DNA of 64,000 nt, taken from the NCBI GenBank assembly GCA_002831545.1, contig CP025095.1, positions 1,922,001-1,986,000 on the forward strand, read 5' to 3'. This document shows positions 43,545 through 51,897 of the stretch, piece after piece. Each line of letters starts with the position of its first letter. Position 1 is the first letter of the stretch. The translations under genes and the position numbers were made by a program. The notes beneath the pieces are model-generated. The model ran no database searches. It saw only the letters and a list, made by a program, of their open reading frames with translations, and was not told where the DNA came from. The stretch comes from Streptococcus suis. Its GTDB lineage: Bacteria > Bacillota > Bacilli > Lactobacillales > Streptococcaceae.

Positions 43545-44294
43545 TTATACTCTCAATAAAATGTTAAAGGTTTCTCGTCCTTTAGGTGTTACGAGGGTCT
43601 GTGTACCTTTCCAAGCTGTACTTTCGTTCTTGGTTTCTTTGATTTCAAAGAGTCCGTCATTTTTGTTGGCAAATGGTACAAGTTTCCCTTTCTTGTCTCG
43701 GTACAGAAACTTCTTGTCCAGTAACCAATTAATGAACTCACGCTCTTTGATTTTTAGCATTTTAGCTGTATCTCGGAAACTTGTCAGCAAATTTCTGGCA
43801 ACTAGATCATCAAAATACTGGGCCTTTGGTTGCATAATCTGGTTGTCAACCATTAGTTGACTATTCGCTACTTGAAGCTGCTTACGTGCTTCTCTTTCTT
43901 CTTTCAGTTGAGTTGCTAACGATATGAGCGTATCTGGATTAAGCAACGCTTCCTCTAGCTTGTTATCTGTCAGATAGCCACCGTGCTTCCGAATACTTGG
44001 CAAGACTTCTGATGTGACCCAGCGTTTGAACTGCTTGGCTTGTGGTAACTTAGATTTCAAGATAAGCGAGTATAGACCGCTCTCGTTGATGATAACTTGG
44101 TCTTGACTTCCTCCAAGGGTGTCGCGTTTTGCGACCCCCTTATCTTCTTCATCAACATGCTTACTCAATGCATCACGAGAATTTTTATATCCCAAAATCT
44201 CCGCAATCTCTTTTCCGACGAACCAAGGCTCATTGTTGATTTCCACAAGTTGCACTTGTCCAAACTTCTCATTCTTAAAAATTTGTAGTTCCAT
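43545..44294 (-). CDS. Phage antirepressor, Bro-N plus KilA-C type (left module)
   Basis: 249 residues. The N-terminal Bro-N domain (WFVGKEIAEILGYKNSRDALSKHVDEEDKGVAKRDT...SGLYSLILKSKLPQAKQFKRWVTSEVLPSIRKHG, about 10-110) is followed by a coiled linker and a C-terminal DNA-binding KilA-C/ANT domain (AKMLKIKEREFINWLLDKKFLYRDKKGKLVPF). Such proteins inactivate repressors or act directly on DNA. Last gene of the RHH-sRNA-ORF-antirepressor module. It starts MELQIFKNEKFG after GAAAGGAAACTAAT, the same start context as the right-hand antirepressor. Confidence 0.88.
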   Translation of the reverse strand: MELQIFKNEKFGQVQLVEINNEPWFVGKEIAEILGYKNSRDALSKHVDEEDKGVAKRDTLGGSQDQVIINESGLYSLILKSKLPQAKQFKRWVTSEVLPSIRKHGGYLTDNKLEEALLNPDTLISLATQLKEEREARKQLQVANSQLMVDNQIMQPKAQYFDDLVARNLLTSFRDTAKMLKIKEREFINWLLDKKFLYRDKKGKLVPFANKNDGLFEIKETKNESTAWKGTQTLVTPKGRETFNILLRV

Positions 44295-44295
44295 A

Positions 44296-44544
44296 TTAGT
44301 TTCCTTTCATTGCATTTTCGATAATTGTTCTATGTTCAGCCTCTAAGCTGTCTAAACGGTGCATAATTAAATTCAGTAAAGCAAAATGTGAGCCATGAGC
44401 CACAATAATATCGTAATAAGTTTCTGGCTTGTCGAATTTCGGTTCTCGCGACAACCAGTTATGAATAATATTTAAACTCTCACGAATTTCAGCAGTAAAA
44501 TTCAACAAATCTTCGTACTCACTTAAAACATCAATTTTTGCCAT
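44296..44544 (-). CDS. Small phage protein in the left antirepressor module
   Basis: 82 residues, acidic, mostly helical (MAKIDVLSEYEDLLNFTAEIRE...), not recognised. AAAGGAG lies 8 bases before the ATG. The 76 bp from its start codon upstream (44542-44617) are identical to those before the 75-residue ORF of the right module, although the two proteins are unrelated in sequence. It ends 1 bp before the antirepressor start. Confidence 0.7.
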   Translation of the reverse strand: MAKIDVLSEYEDLLNFTAEIRESLNIIHNWLSREPKFDKPETYYDIIVAHGSHFALLNLIMHRLDSLEAEHRTIIENAMKGN

Positions 44545-44563
44545 AATAAAAACTCCTTTGGGT

Positions 44564-44592
44564 ATGACAAAGAAGCTCGTTTCTGATATAAT
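44564..44592 (+). promoter_or_regulatory. Plus-strand promoter of the left antisense sRNA
   Basis: ATGACA (44564-44569), a 17-bp spacer and TATAAT (44587-44592) point against the prophage transcripts. The sequence is identical in the right module (61500-61528). Confidence 0.75.
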
Positions 44593-44598
44593 GATTTC

Positions 44599-44670
44599 AG
44601 AAAGAGTTTCTTTCGAGGGATAACGTATAACTGCAATCTTGGCGGAGAGGAGTTATGCGTTATTTGTTTT
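44599..44670 (+). ncRNA. Predicted antisense sRNA, left module (sar-like)
   Basis: About 72 nt, antisense to the junction between the RHH gene and the small ORF. A 5' hairpin GAAAGA/TCTTTC is followed by a terminator: ATAACGTATAACT (44620-44632) pairs over 13 bp with AGTTATGCGTTAT (44651-44663) using one U-G pair, then TTTGTTTTC. The 18-nt loop has TTGGCG in the middle, which includes a YUNR motif (UUGG) of the kind that speeds antisense pairing. The U-G pair is allowed only in plus-strand RNA. The RHH stop codon (44660-44662) is inside the terminator arm. Confidence 0.65.
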
Positions 44671-44839
44671 CTTCCAGACCTAAAACTAACTTTATGCCTT
44701 TTCTGACCACCTCGGTACGAGTGGTCTTTTTTTGTAGACAATAATCTTCCAGTTGTTTATTTAACTCTGTATCAATTCTTGCCTTAACTTCGACATTAAG
44801 TGGTTTTTCACTCTTAGGTCTTCCTGTTCGTGGGCTCAT
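44660..44839 (-). CDS. Ribbon-helix-helix (Arc/CopG-like) repressor, left module
   Basis: 59 residues starting MSPRTGRPKSEKPLNVEV; strand residues VKARIDTEL and helices LNKQLEDYCLQ / TRTEVVRKGIKLVL fit the RHH fold. The start at 44839 follows AGGTGATGAA; a longer frame runs into the promoter. It is likely to repress its own promoter through two TGTGSCACA palindromes. Its stop codon lies inside the antisense sRNA terminator. Confidence 0.82.
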   Translation of the reverse strand: MSPRTGRPKSEKPLNVEVKARIDTELNKQLEDYCLQKKTTRTEVVRKGIKLVLGLEENK

Positions 44840-44855
44840 TTCATCACCTACTTTC

Positions 44856-44898
44856 TGTGCCACAACAATATAATATAACTTGTGCCACAAAAAGTCAA
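44856..44898 (-). promoter_or_regulatory. Left module promoter with two RHH operators
   Basis: On the minus strand TTGACT (44893-44898), 17 bp and TATTAT (44870-44875). TGTGCCACA occurs at 44881-44889, inside the spacer, and at 44856-44864, near the start of transcription, with centres 25 bp apart. Confidence 0.8.
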
Positions 44899-44940
44899 GA
44901 GGTTTTTGAAAAAACTTCAAAATATTATTCAATTTTCAAA

Positions 44941-44967
44941 GGACAGTGATTGATAGCTATCATGTCC
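44941..44967 (-). terminator. Hairpin downstream of the lysis genes
   Basis: On the minus strand GGACA...TGTCC encloses the palindrome GATAGCTATC and is followed by TTTGAAAATT. It lies between the endolysin gene and the RHH promoter and probably ends the late transcript. The T-run is weak. Confidence 0.5.
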
Positions 44968-45030
44968 TTAATTATATTTCTCAAAAAGCGCAAAAATGGT
45001 AAAAATGCGAAAAAATTTAAAAATGAAAAT

Positions 45031-45750
45031 CTATTTAAACGTACCATAAGGCACCACGTTACGCCGATTTGACTCCTCGCCTGCTGCTACATAGCGACGT
45101 ACACCGCTACGGCTAACATACGATACCCAAATGTATCCATCGGCAATATAGACCGAATCATAATTAAACTGCTCGCCATTCGTGTACGTTGCCACAACTT
45201 TACCGTCTAGACCAGGCTTGTCTCGGACATTGAGCAAAGATACTTTAACGGTCATTGTCCCCTTCTCGTCTTTGACCTTACCGAGATTGCCACTGCTTGA
45301 CTGTGTTGCCACTGCAGTAGAGTCGCTGTAAGGTGGATAAAACCAGCCGACAAGGTTGCTGATTTGCTGGCTAGCATATTGAGCAGGACCACCGACCGAC
45401 AAATTACCTACCAAGTTTTGCTCGATTGTTTGGACGGTATTGCCGCTAACACCGATAATCAAACCTGTATGCCCATAGTTGATACCGTCACCTGCCCAGT
45501 AATTTTTGACAAAGATAGCCCCTGGACGTGGACGTTCTGAGGTAGGCATATAATGCACCTCAAATCCGTGTTGCTTGGCTGACTTTATCAAATCAATGGC
45601 ATTGCCCCACAGAGCCTTGCCGAAATATTTTCCACAAATCCAGTTAGGTAGGTCTACACACTGCTTGCCGTACCAACCATCATAGTCTACGCCTTGACCA
45701 CGGTTGGCAAGGTCTTTGGCGAAGTTGGTGACTTCATTTACTGTTGTCAT
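45031..45750 (-). CDS. Phage endolysin (CHAP domain plus SH3b)
   Basis: 239 residues. The N-terminal CHAP peptidoglycan hydrolase (about 1-140) has the catalytic Cys in GWYGKQCVDLPNWICGKYFG and His in NYGHTGLIIGV. After a Ser-rich linker, an SH3b wall-binding domain (about 165-239) carries VSLLNVRDKPGLDGKVVATYTNGE. It cuts the wall at lysis. It overlaps the holin gene by 4 bp. Confidence 0.93.
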   Translation of the reverse strand: MTTVNEVTNFAKDLANRGQGVDYDGWYGKQCVDLPNWICGKYFGKALWGNAIDLIKSAKQHGFEVHYMPTSERPRPGAIFVKNYWAGDGINYGHTGLIIGVSGNTVQTIEQNLVGNLSVGGPAQYASQQISNLVGWFYPPYSDSTAVATQSSSGNLGKVKDEKGTMTVKVSLLNVRDKPGLDGKVVATYTNGEQFNYDSVYIADGYIWVSYVSRSGVRRYVAAGEESNRRNVVPYGTFK

Positions 45751-46085
45751 TTGTCAGTCTCCTTCCACGCATCGTTCATTTGCTTCACTGCTGATTCGAT
45801 AAAGGTCTCTAACTGTGTATCAGTCATATAGATGTTGTATTTAGCAAGCTGACCTGTTACGCGACGTTTAGCCATGTCTAGCTTGTCTACATGCTTGTCC
45901 TGGTCTAGCTTGGCGATTTGTTCAACTGCATTAACAGCGTTCCGTGCCAGAATCTCTGTAATTTCGACCGCTCGCTTACCGCCCTTGGCAATCAGATACT
46001 TTTTGACCTCATGGACAATCATACCGGCAACGATAGCTAATATACCAGTAGCAGACCCTATAATAATTTCTGTAAGTTGATTCAT
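45747..46085 (-). CDS. Phage holin (LL-H type)
   Basis: 112 residues: one strong N-terminal membrane helix (IIIGSATGILAIVAGMIVHEVKKYLI) and a long charged helical tail (GGKRAVEITEILARNAVNAVEQIAKLD). This layout fits LL-H-type holins. It sits directly before the endolysin and would open the membrane for it. Confidence 0.85.
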   Translation of the reverse strand: MNQLTEIIIGSATGILAIVAGMIVHEVKKYLIAKGGKRAVEITEILARNAVNAVEQIAKLDQDKHVDKLDMAKRRVTGQLAKYNIYMTDTQLETFIESAVKQMNDAWKETDK

Positions 46086-46087
46086 AC

Positions 46088-46387
46088 TTATTCTCCTTTT
46101 TCGATTTTTTCGATGCGGTCACTCATTAATGACACTTCACCTTTTAAGCCACCGATTTCACGAGCCATCGCCCCCATTTCTGCGGTAGTTTTCTCGAGGT
46201 GATTCATCAAACGGTCCTCCCGCTTATTACTTTCTTCCTTTGCTTGCTCATGGAAATCCATGAGCTTAGCTTCTCTCTTATCCGATGTCTTAATCAGATA
46301 CCGGATGACGAACCCAAATAATAAAATAAACAAAATAGCCCAAGCAACTTGGCTTTGAGCTATTCGTTCTGCGTGTTCGATTGGCAA
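46088..46387 (-). CDS. Second holin-like small membrane protein (BhlA/UviB-like)
   Basis: 99 residues from a TTG start at 46387 that follows AGGAGGAATTCTA; starting at the upstream Met would overlap the preceding gene. One membrane helix (VAWAILFILLFGFVIRYLI) and a long charged coiled tail. Resembles BhlA/UviB-type holin or holin-accessory proteins. Confidence 0.7.
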   Translation of the reverse strand: MPIEHAERIAQSQVAWAILFILLFGFVIRYLIKTSDKREAKLMDFHEQAKEESNKREDRLMNHLEKTTAEMGAMAREIGGLKGEVSLMSDRIEKIEKGE

Positions 46388-46398
46388 TAGAATTCCTC

Positions 46399-46740
46399 CT
46401 ATTCTTTTGGCAATGTCGGATCTGTCCAATCTGGATTTCCGTTTTCATCAAACTGCATGATGTAGAACTCCTCATTGAAGAGATCAGCAACGTTGATTGT
46501 CGTTGTAGTTCCGCCCCACTGATTAAAGGCCCACACAGTTTCAACTTCTACGAATTGACGACGGCCGTTGACAATACCTGGTCGACGTTGGACATCACGG
46601 TACATATAAAAATCATTTGTCGCATTTTTACAGCGAATAAATTCCCCGTTTTCCTTCATGTACTGCAATGCAGTCGCAAGGTCAAATGGTTCTGTAATAG
46701 TTGATAAGTCGAGTAAAGTATTGTTAGTAGTTTCAGTCAT
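46399..46740 (-). CDS. Phage hypothetical protein downstream of the tail fibre gene
   Basis: 113 residues, acidic, soluble (FDLATALQYMKENGEFIRCKN...VWAFNQWGGTTTTINVADLF). Not recognised. Proteins of this size often lie between receptor-binding protein and holin genes in streptococcal phages. It has its own ribosome-binding site (GGAG). Confidence 0.65.
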   Translation of the reverse strand: MTETTNNTLLDLSTITEPFDLATALQYMKENGEFIRCKNATNDFYMYRDVQRRPGIVNGRRQFVEVETVWAFNQWGGTTTTINVADLFNEEFYIMQFDENGNPDWTDPTLPKE

Positions 46741-46742
46741 GA

Positions 46743-46955
46743 TTATTCTCCTTCGATGATTTCTTCCGCTGGTTTAGTAGCTTCGTCCAGTTGCTTTGTT
46801 AACTCAGTAATTTCTGCCTGCAGACCTGCGATGGTCTGCTGAGCTTCTGTCAACTGGACAGCTAACAAGTTCTTAGTGTTCTTCTCTTCTGCCAATTGGT
46901 TGGCTAGTTCTTGGTTTGTCAAAGCGAGTGCTTGATTCAGTTGTTCTTGGTTCAT
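46743..46955 (-). CDS. Small coiled-coil phage protein
   Basis: 70 residues, almost wholly heptad-like (LNQALALTNQELANQLAEEKNTKNLLAVQLTEAQQTIAGLQAEITELTKQL written here in part: LALTNQELANQLAEEKN and LQAEITELTKQLDEAT). Probably a short accessory of the tail tip or lysis region. Function unknown. Confidence 0.65.
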   Translation of the reverse strand: MNQEQLNQALALTNQELANQLAEEKNTKNLLAVQLTEAQQTIAGLQAEITELTKQLDEATKPAEEIIEGE

Positions 46956-46969
46956 TTAAATATTTCCTC

Positions 46970-49900
46970 CTAAACTTTTGCTGGTAGAGTATAGCTATAA
47001 CCCCTCTCTGTCGATTTATTGTTGTGTAATAGCTGTAAGTTGTCGATGATCAAATTTATGGTATCTCTCATGCTCGAGTATGTCGTAGCGTTTTTCCACA
47101 ACCACAAATCCCCAACTTTTATCTTGGACGAAGCGCGGTGATCAGCATTAAATGCATCGATGTCTAATTTCCCAGGCAAGGTATTGATATTCCATCCATC
47201 CGCTGCTTCAAACGCTGAGCTTGCCAATCTGACCGTATCTCCAACCACGTCGATTTGGTCAATATTTGGACCGTTCCAAGCCCTAATTCCGACAAATCCG
47301 CCATCATTCGAGGACTCGGAATTCCAACGGTTGGAGCCTATTACGGTCACTCCAGCATTTCCTTTTCCAGTAACCGTACCAGTTGCGAACTTGACAAACT
47401 GGGTAGGATAGCCGTTTAAAACACGCTTGAGAGCTGCTTGGTCCGTATAGTACAAGATTTGACCAGCGTTTAGATTGACTTCCATAGCTTTGTTGGTCGC
47501 GGTCAAAATTCCACCTGAAATCTTACTTGCCGACAATGTGACAGCTTGCACTGCTGTCAAAAACGCATCCTTGGCAAACAATTTCTTCAGGTAGGCTTGG
47601 TTTGCGGATAACCCGTTGAAGAAAGCTTCATCGAATGCAATTTTTGACCCGTCGATACTATTCGCTTTAATGCGTGCAGCATCCACTGTACCCGACGTAA
47701 TCTTTCCAGCATCCAACTCACCAATCATAGCGTTCTTGATTACGCCATTATCAATCAAAGTCTGACCTGTGATATGCGTCAGTCGACCATCGATTCTATT
47801 AGTACCATTAGCCAGTAAATTGATTTGGTTAAGCACTGTACCAGCACTAGTCAGATTTTTAATAGCGTACGAATTATTAAGCTGACTAACCTGTGTAGCT
47901 GTACCGCTAATCTTATCCTTGACCTCGGTTAGAAATAGACTATCAGTCATGACCATACGAGCGACTTTGTCTTTGATACCAGTTTCCGTTGAGCCGATGA
48001 TACGCTCGTAAAGATTGACCGTCTCACGTACAGTCTGCAAGTCTACTTGGTTAGCCTTCTGAGATTGCAAGGTCGCAAATCGCCCGTCGACCGTGGTCTT
48101 ATATTCAGCGATTTTTGTGTCTGCGTAGGATTGTTGGTCTTCAGGAGCGGGCGACCAGTCAGTCGCAATCGCTCCGCGTTCAATTTTTGCTCGACGAATA
48201 ATAGGTTTTACTCCCGTGCCGTAAGTGCCATAAAAGGCTAAGTAACTATTTGCTAAACTCACTGTTCCCTCGGTTGGAGTAAAGGTCACATGGAACCTTT
48301 GCCACTCCGTTGTGACAGTCAAGTTTTTCCATAGACCCGAATATTTAGAACCTGATCCATTTTGCTGGTATACAGCGACTTGCCCCGTTTGAGATGCTCT
48401 CAAGTCAAAACTTAAGGTATACTCAATCAGCCCATACTTATCAAAAACTGGGGCCAAGTCATAAGGTGTTCGCAGAAACTCTGCGTGACTTTGTTCGCTG
48501 TTAAAGATTTCGGTGTATTCATCAGTGCCTGTCAATAGATTGGTACCGCCTACATACAGACTTTCAAACCGCTGACTAATTCCGCGAGCGGTTTCTTCAA
48601 ATACCGACTTAGCGACATAGTCTTGAGTAACAGCTACACGCAGAGCTGATACTTGGCGAGCAGTCTCATCACGACTAGCGGTAAAGTACTGACTAGCTCG
48701 TGTGCCTTCTTCATTTTTGTAGGTTTCTAGACTCTCCAGACGGGTCCTAAAACCTTCGGCGGTCTGCTGAGCGTAGGTCTTAGCCTCAACTGCCTTACCG
48801 TCTGCCAGTTGGATTTGACGGGACAACTCTGCACTGGATTCCTCAGCAGTGCGCTTGTAGGTTGCGATTTCGGAGCGGAGGTCTTCTGGAGAAGCCTGCC
48901 AACCTAAATCAATATTTCCACGTCTGAGCGACACTTTTTCAAATTCCACTTCCCCAGTGAAATCTCTTGCATAGATATAGAAATCAAGAGACTTTATCTG
49001 GTTTCGAGGTACGTTTATCCTAAAGGTAGTCGCAAACTGCACAACTCCTCTATTATTGACCGCATCTAAGCGATTGGCTGTCAAATATGTTGCGCCAAAC
49101 CATGTTTTTGCGCTGTCGTTCTTTTTGCCATCTGTATAAAGTGCAAGATATGGATTTCTAGAACCAGCCACATAATTAGAGACCTTAACTGAGATTGATG
49201 CTATGTATACTTGGCTAACATCGTCATTAGCTATCTGAGACTTGATGCTTTGGTAAATGTACTTGGTTTTATTAAGTTCTCCTATAATTCTCGCTTTACC
49301 ATCAACTATAGTCACTCCGTTTCCTTGCCATTGGTTCAAGTTTTCGTTGAATGAGCTATTGAGCAAAAGATTGTCTTCTATCCGCAAACTCTCAAACCGC
49401 TCCGTCACTCCGTCAATCCCGCTCTGCAAGTCAGCAGTCTTGCGATTGATACTCTCAATCTGCCCTGTCTGAGTATTGACGGTCTGCGTCAGAGCCTCGT
49501 ATTGGGTCCTCGTTTGGCTCAGAGTGTCTTCTACGGTCTTAGTTCGATTGGTAACATTAGTGATGTCTCCAGTTGCTTTAGATACGGTTTTAGACAGTTC
49601 TGCGACTGTTGACCTCGTACCATCAGCCAGAGTTTCAACTGTCGTCACTCGATTGGTCAAATCCGTCTGTGCTCGTGCTTGCTCCAAAATCTTGCCAGCT
49701 TGCAAGTTAAGGTCATTCCGCAAGGCTGTAGCACTCGCTTGACTATCTCTAGCCTTTTGGTCTGCACTAGCGATTGCCGTCTGCAGTTCGGACTTGGCAG
49801 TGTTTAAGGCTTGACTGACCGTCGCAACCTGCGCTCTTGCATCTGCGATAGCCTCCGTCTTGACTTGGTTAGCTCTAGCCAGTGCACTAGTAGCATCCGA

Positions 49901-51205
49901 CTTGGCTTGGTTGGCAAGCGATTCGACAGACTGGGTTTTGGACAATATATCTGCGACCTGTCTGTCGTGTTCTTCAGATTGAGCTTGCATGGATTGATTG
50001 ACTTGGGCGATTTCAGCATTGATACTTTGCTTGATATTGTCTGCATAACGTTCAGCCTCAGCCCTTGACTGCTCGATACCGTCGTTGATTTCCTCGACTC
50101 GCTTTTCAAATTCAGCGTCGAAATGGCGGTTTGCATTGTCAATTTCCTTCTGCAGTTTCTGTTCAAAGGATGCTGATAATGTATTTGTAGCTTTATCTAC
50201 ACTGCCAGCGACCATGCTTGCCACTGTAGACTTGACAGATTGCGACACCTTACCAAATCCTATGGATTTCAATCGCTTGGACATCGGTGCAAAATGGTAG
50301 CTAGTAATTTTCAAACGCAAATCAACATCGAATCGCTCGTGGAATACACTTACCGTGTCGAACATCTTAACAGATACATCAGACTTGCCTTTGACATCCA
50401 GATTGATAGAGTTTTCTACCAAATCACAAAGAGTTGAGCCAAAATACCTCTGCCCATAAGCCAAAAGGCTAGCTTCATCTGTTACATCTTGGTCATTGAC
50501 CTCAATATCTGCTTCGTAGATTTGACGATATTGCCCAATCAACGGACTATCCACTGTCACAGCAATAACACGGTCTGCCTCACCCTCAGACTGTCCTTGG
50601 ATTGTCTTTTTGAGATGCAATCGTGTCTTTAAGTTGTTGATATTCTCAGACTCTTCGTAGCTACTGAGATTTTTCTTGTACATAAACAGCGACTCATTCT
50701 CAATACCGCCGTTTTTTAACAATTTAACCTGGTACTTGTCACGCACCAAGTCACCACCCCACTGACCGACAATAGAGTGTTTATCCTTGGCCAAAGAATC
50801 CATGACTGATACATTGGACTCATTAAACGTATGACGATCCATGATATCGCTGAAAAAGGTAAACGGACAGTTCCGCTTGATACTACCAGCTAAGGCAGTC
50901 ATAGCCGTCTGCCCTGATACCCTGTCAACCGAGATAGTGTTGATAGAGTAGTAATTCAAGAGTGTTGCGACCTGCTTAGCATAAACCTGCACATAGCCAT
51001 TTACTTTCTTTACTTCAAAAATAAAAAATTCCTGTTCACCGTGCAGGTCATCAGCCAGCAGAAAAACTTCCCTTTTGAGCAGATTCCACTTCCCATCAGT
51101 CAGCGGAAATTTAAAGGATAGTTGGTAGGTGCTATTGGCTTCTTGCACGATGTCATCATCATAAGCAAGATTGAGCGGGATATTCCCGTCTTTAAGATAG
51201 ATCAA
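46970..51205 (-). CDS. Tail-associated protein: tail endopeptidase domain with receptor-binding region
   Basis: 1411 residues. The N-terminal part of about 340 residues is the Prophage_tail/Tal domain (YQLSFKFPLTDGKWNLLKREVFLL, DVSVKMFDTVSVFHERFDV). A very long coiled-coil region follows (about 350-620, ASADQKARDSQASATAL and similar), then carbohydrate-binding-like beta domains (ESLRIEDNLLLNSSFNENLNQWQG; ESLYVGGTNLLTGTDEYTEI, two related modules) and a C-terminal fibre part. It forms the tail tip and probably binds the host surface. The paired modules suggest duplication. Confidence 0.85.
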   Translation of the reverse strand: MIYLKDGNIPLNLAYDDDIVQEANSTYQLSFKFPLTDGKWNLLKREVFLLADDLHGEQEFFIFEVKKVNGYVQVYAKQVATLLNYYSINTISVDRVSGQTAMTALAGSIKRNCPFTFFSDIMDRHTFNESNVSVMDSLAKDKHSIVGQWGGDLVRDKYQVKLLKNGGIENESLFMYKKNLSSYEESENINNLKTRLHLKKTIQGQSEGEADRVIAVTVDSPLIGQYRQIYEADIEVNDQDVTDEASLLAYGQRYFGSTLCDLVENSINLDVKGKSDVSVKMFDTVSVFHERFDVDLRLKITSYHFAPMSKRLKSIGFGKVSQSVKSTVASMVAGSVDKATNTLSASFEQKLQKEIDNANRHFDAEFEKRVEEINDGIEQSRAEAERYADNIKQSINAEIAQVNQSMQAQSEEHDRQVADILSKTQSVESLANQAKSDATSALARANQVKTEAIADARAQVATVSQALNTAKSELQTAIASADQKARDSQASATALRNDLNLQAGKILEQARAQTDLTNRVTTVETLADGTRSTVAELSKTVSKATGDITNVTNRTKTVEDTLSQTRTQYEALTQTVNTQTGQIESINRKTADLQSGIDGVTERFESLRIEDNLLLNSSFNENLNQWQGNGVTIVDGKARIIGELNKTKYIYQSIKSQIANDDVSQVYIASISVKVSNYVAGSRNPYLALYTDGKKNDSAKTWFGATYLTANRLDAVNNRGVVQFATTFRINVPRNQIKSLDFYIYARDFTGEVEFEKVSLRRGNIDLGWQASPEDLRSEIATYKRTAEESSAELSRQIQLADGKAVEAKTYAQQTAEGFRTRLESLETYKNEEGTRASQYFTASRDETARQVSALRVAVTQDYVAKSVFEETARGISQRFESLYVGGTNLLTGTDEYTEIFNSEQSHAEFLRTPYDLAPVFDKYGLIEYTLSFDLRASQTGQVAVYQQNGSGSKYSGLWKNLTVTTEWQRFHVTFTPTEGTVSLANSYLAFYGTYGTGVKPIIRRAKIERGAIATDWSPAPEDQQSYADTKIAEYKTTVDGRFATLQSQKANQVDLQTVRETVNLYERIIGSTETGIKDKVARMVMTDSLFLTEVKDKISGTATQVSQLNNSYAIKNLTSAGTVLNQINLLANGTNRIDGRLTHITGQTLIDNGVIKNAMIGELDAGKITSGTVDAARIKANSIDGSKIAFDEAFFNGLSANQAYLKKLFAKDAFLTAVQAVTLSASKISGGILTATNKAMEVNLNAGQILYYTDQAALKRVLNGYPTQFVKFATGTVTGKGNAGVTVIGSNRWNSESSNDGGFVGIRAWNGPNIDQIDVVGDTVRLASSAFEAADGWNINTLPGKLDIDAFNADHRASSKIKVGDLWLWKNATTYSSMRDTINLIIDNLQLLHNNKSTERGYSYTLPAKV

Positions 51206-51897
51206 ACCTTATACCTCCAATTCCCTTGAATCGTTATTTTCGTAACTGTCCCACTTGTCGCGACACCACTCCGACCGACAGGTATCTCAAAGAATGGACC
51301 ACGTTTGCGAATAGTGTTCTTTACAGCACCATTCTTGTCATAGATATTTTGTCGCTTATGCCGACAGTCAATGGTCGCACGAGTATCCAAATCTAATTCC
51401 ATGACCTGCTGACCAATAGTCAAGGTCACACGACCCGAACCCTCTATGATGATGATAGGCTCCGAATAGACCGTGCCAGGATTTTGAATAGAACCAGATG
51501 AAGTCAAAACGACGTCAGCTGGATTTTTAACATACCGAAACGGATGCATAGTCACAGTAATTTCCACCTTCCAACGATATGGACCAAGTGGCACGTAACT
51601 ACTAGACACCAAATCACAGTAGAAAAGGCTATCCCTTAGATAGCCGAATTCCACCGTATTATTTTCCGACTGGAAAACCTCAATCAAGCGCATAGCATCC
51701 GACAAATGCCTCAGCGTGATGATAAATGTCCTGTTGTAGCCATCGTACACACCCTCGCTGACATGTAGTTGCCCGTTTGCACCATAGACTTCCACCAACT
51801 CAGCCCGCTCGACTGAAGTTTGTGCTTTACCAAAGTCAAGAACATGGCAATCAGCCAAGGTTGAAGTATCTAAGCCATTGATGATCATATAGTCCAT
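51202..51897 (-). CDS. Distal tail protein (Dit)
   Basis: 231 residues with the Siphovirus tail component fold: INGLDTSTLADCHVLDFGKAQTSVERAELVEVYGANG at the start (shown in part) and PFRYVKNPADVVLTSSG...NPGTVYSEPIIIIEGSG in the C-terminal galectin-like half. It links the tail tube to the tip. Located between tape measure and Tal as expected. Confidence 0.88.
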   Translation of the reverse strand: MDYMIINGLDTSTLADCHVLDFGKAQTSVERAELVEVYGANGQLHVSEGVYDGYNRTFIITLRHLSDAMRLIEVFQSENNTVEFGYLRDSLFYCDLVSSSYVPLGPYRWKVEITVTMHPFRYVKNPADVVLTSSGSIQNPGTVYSEPIIIIEGSGRVTLTIGQQVMELDLDTRATIDCRHKRQNIYDKNGAVKNTIRKRGPFFEIPVGRSGVATSGTVTKITIQGNWRYKV

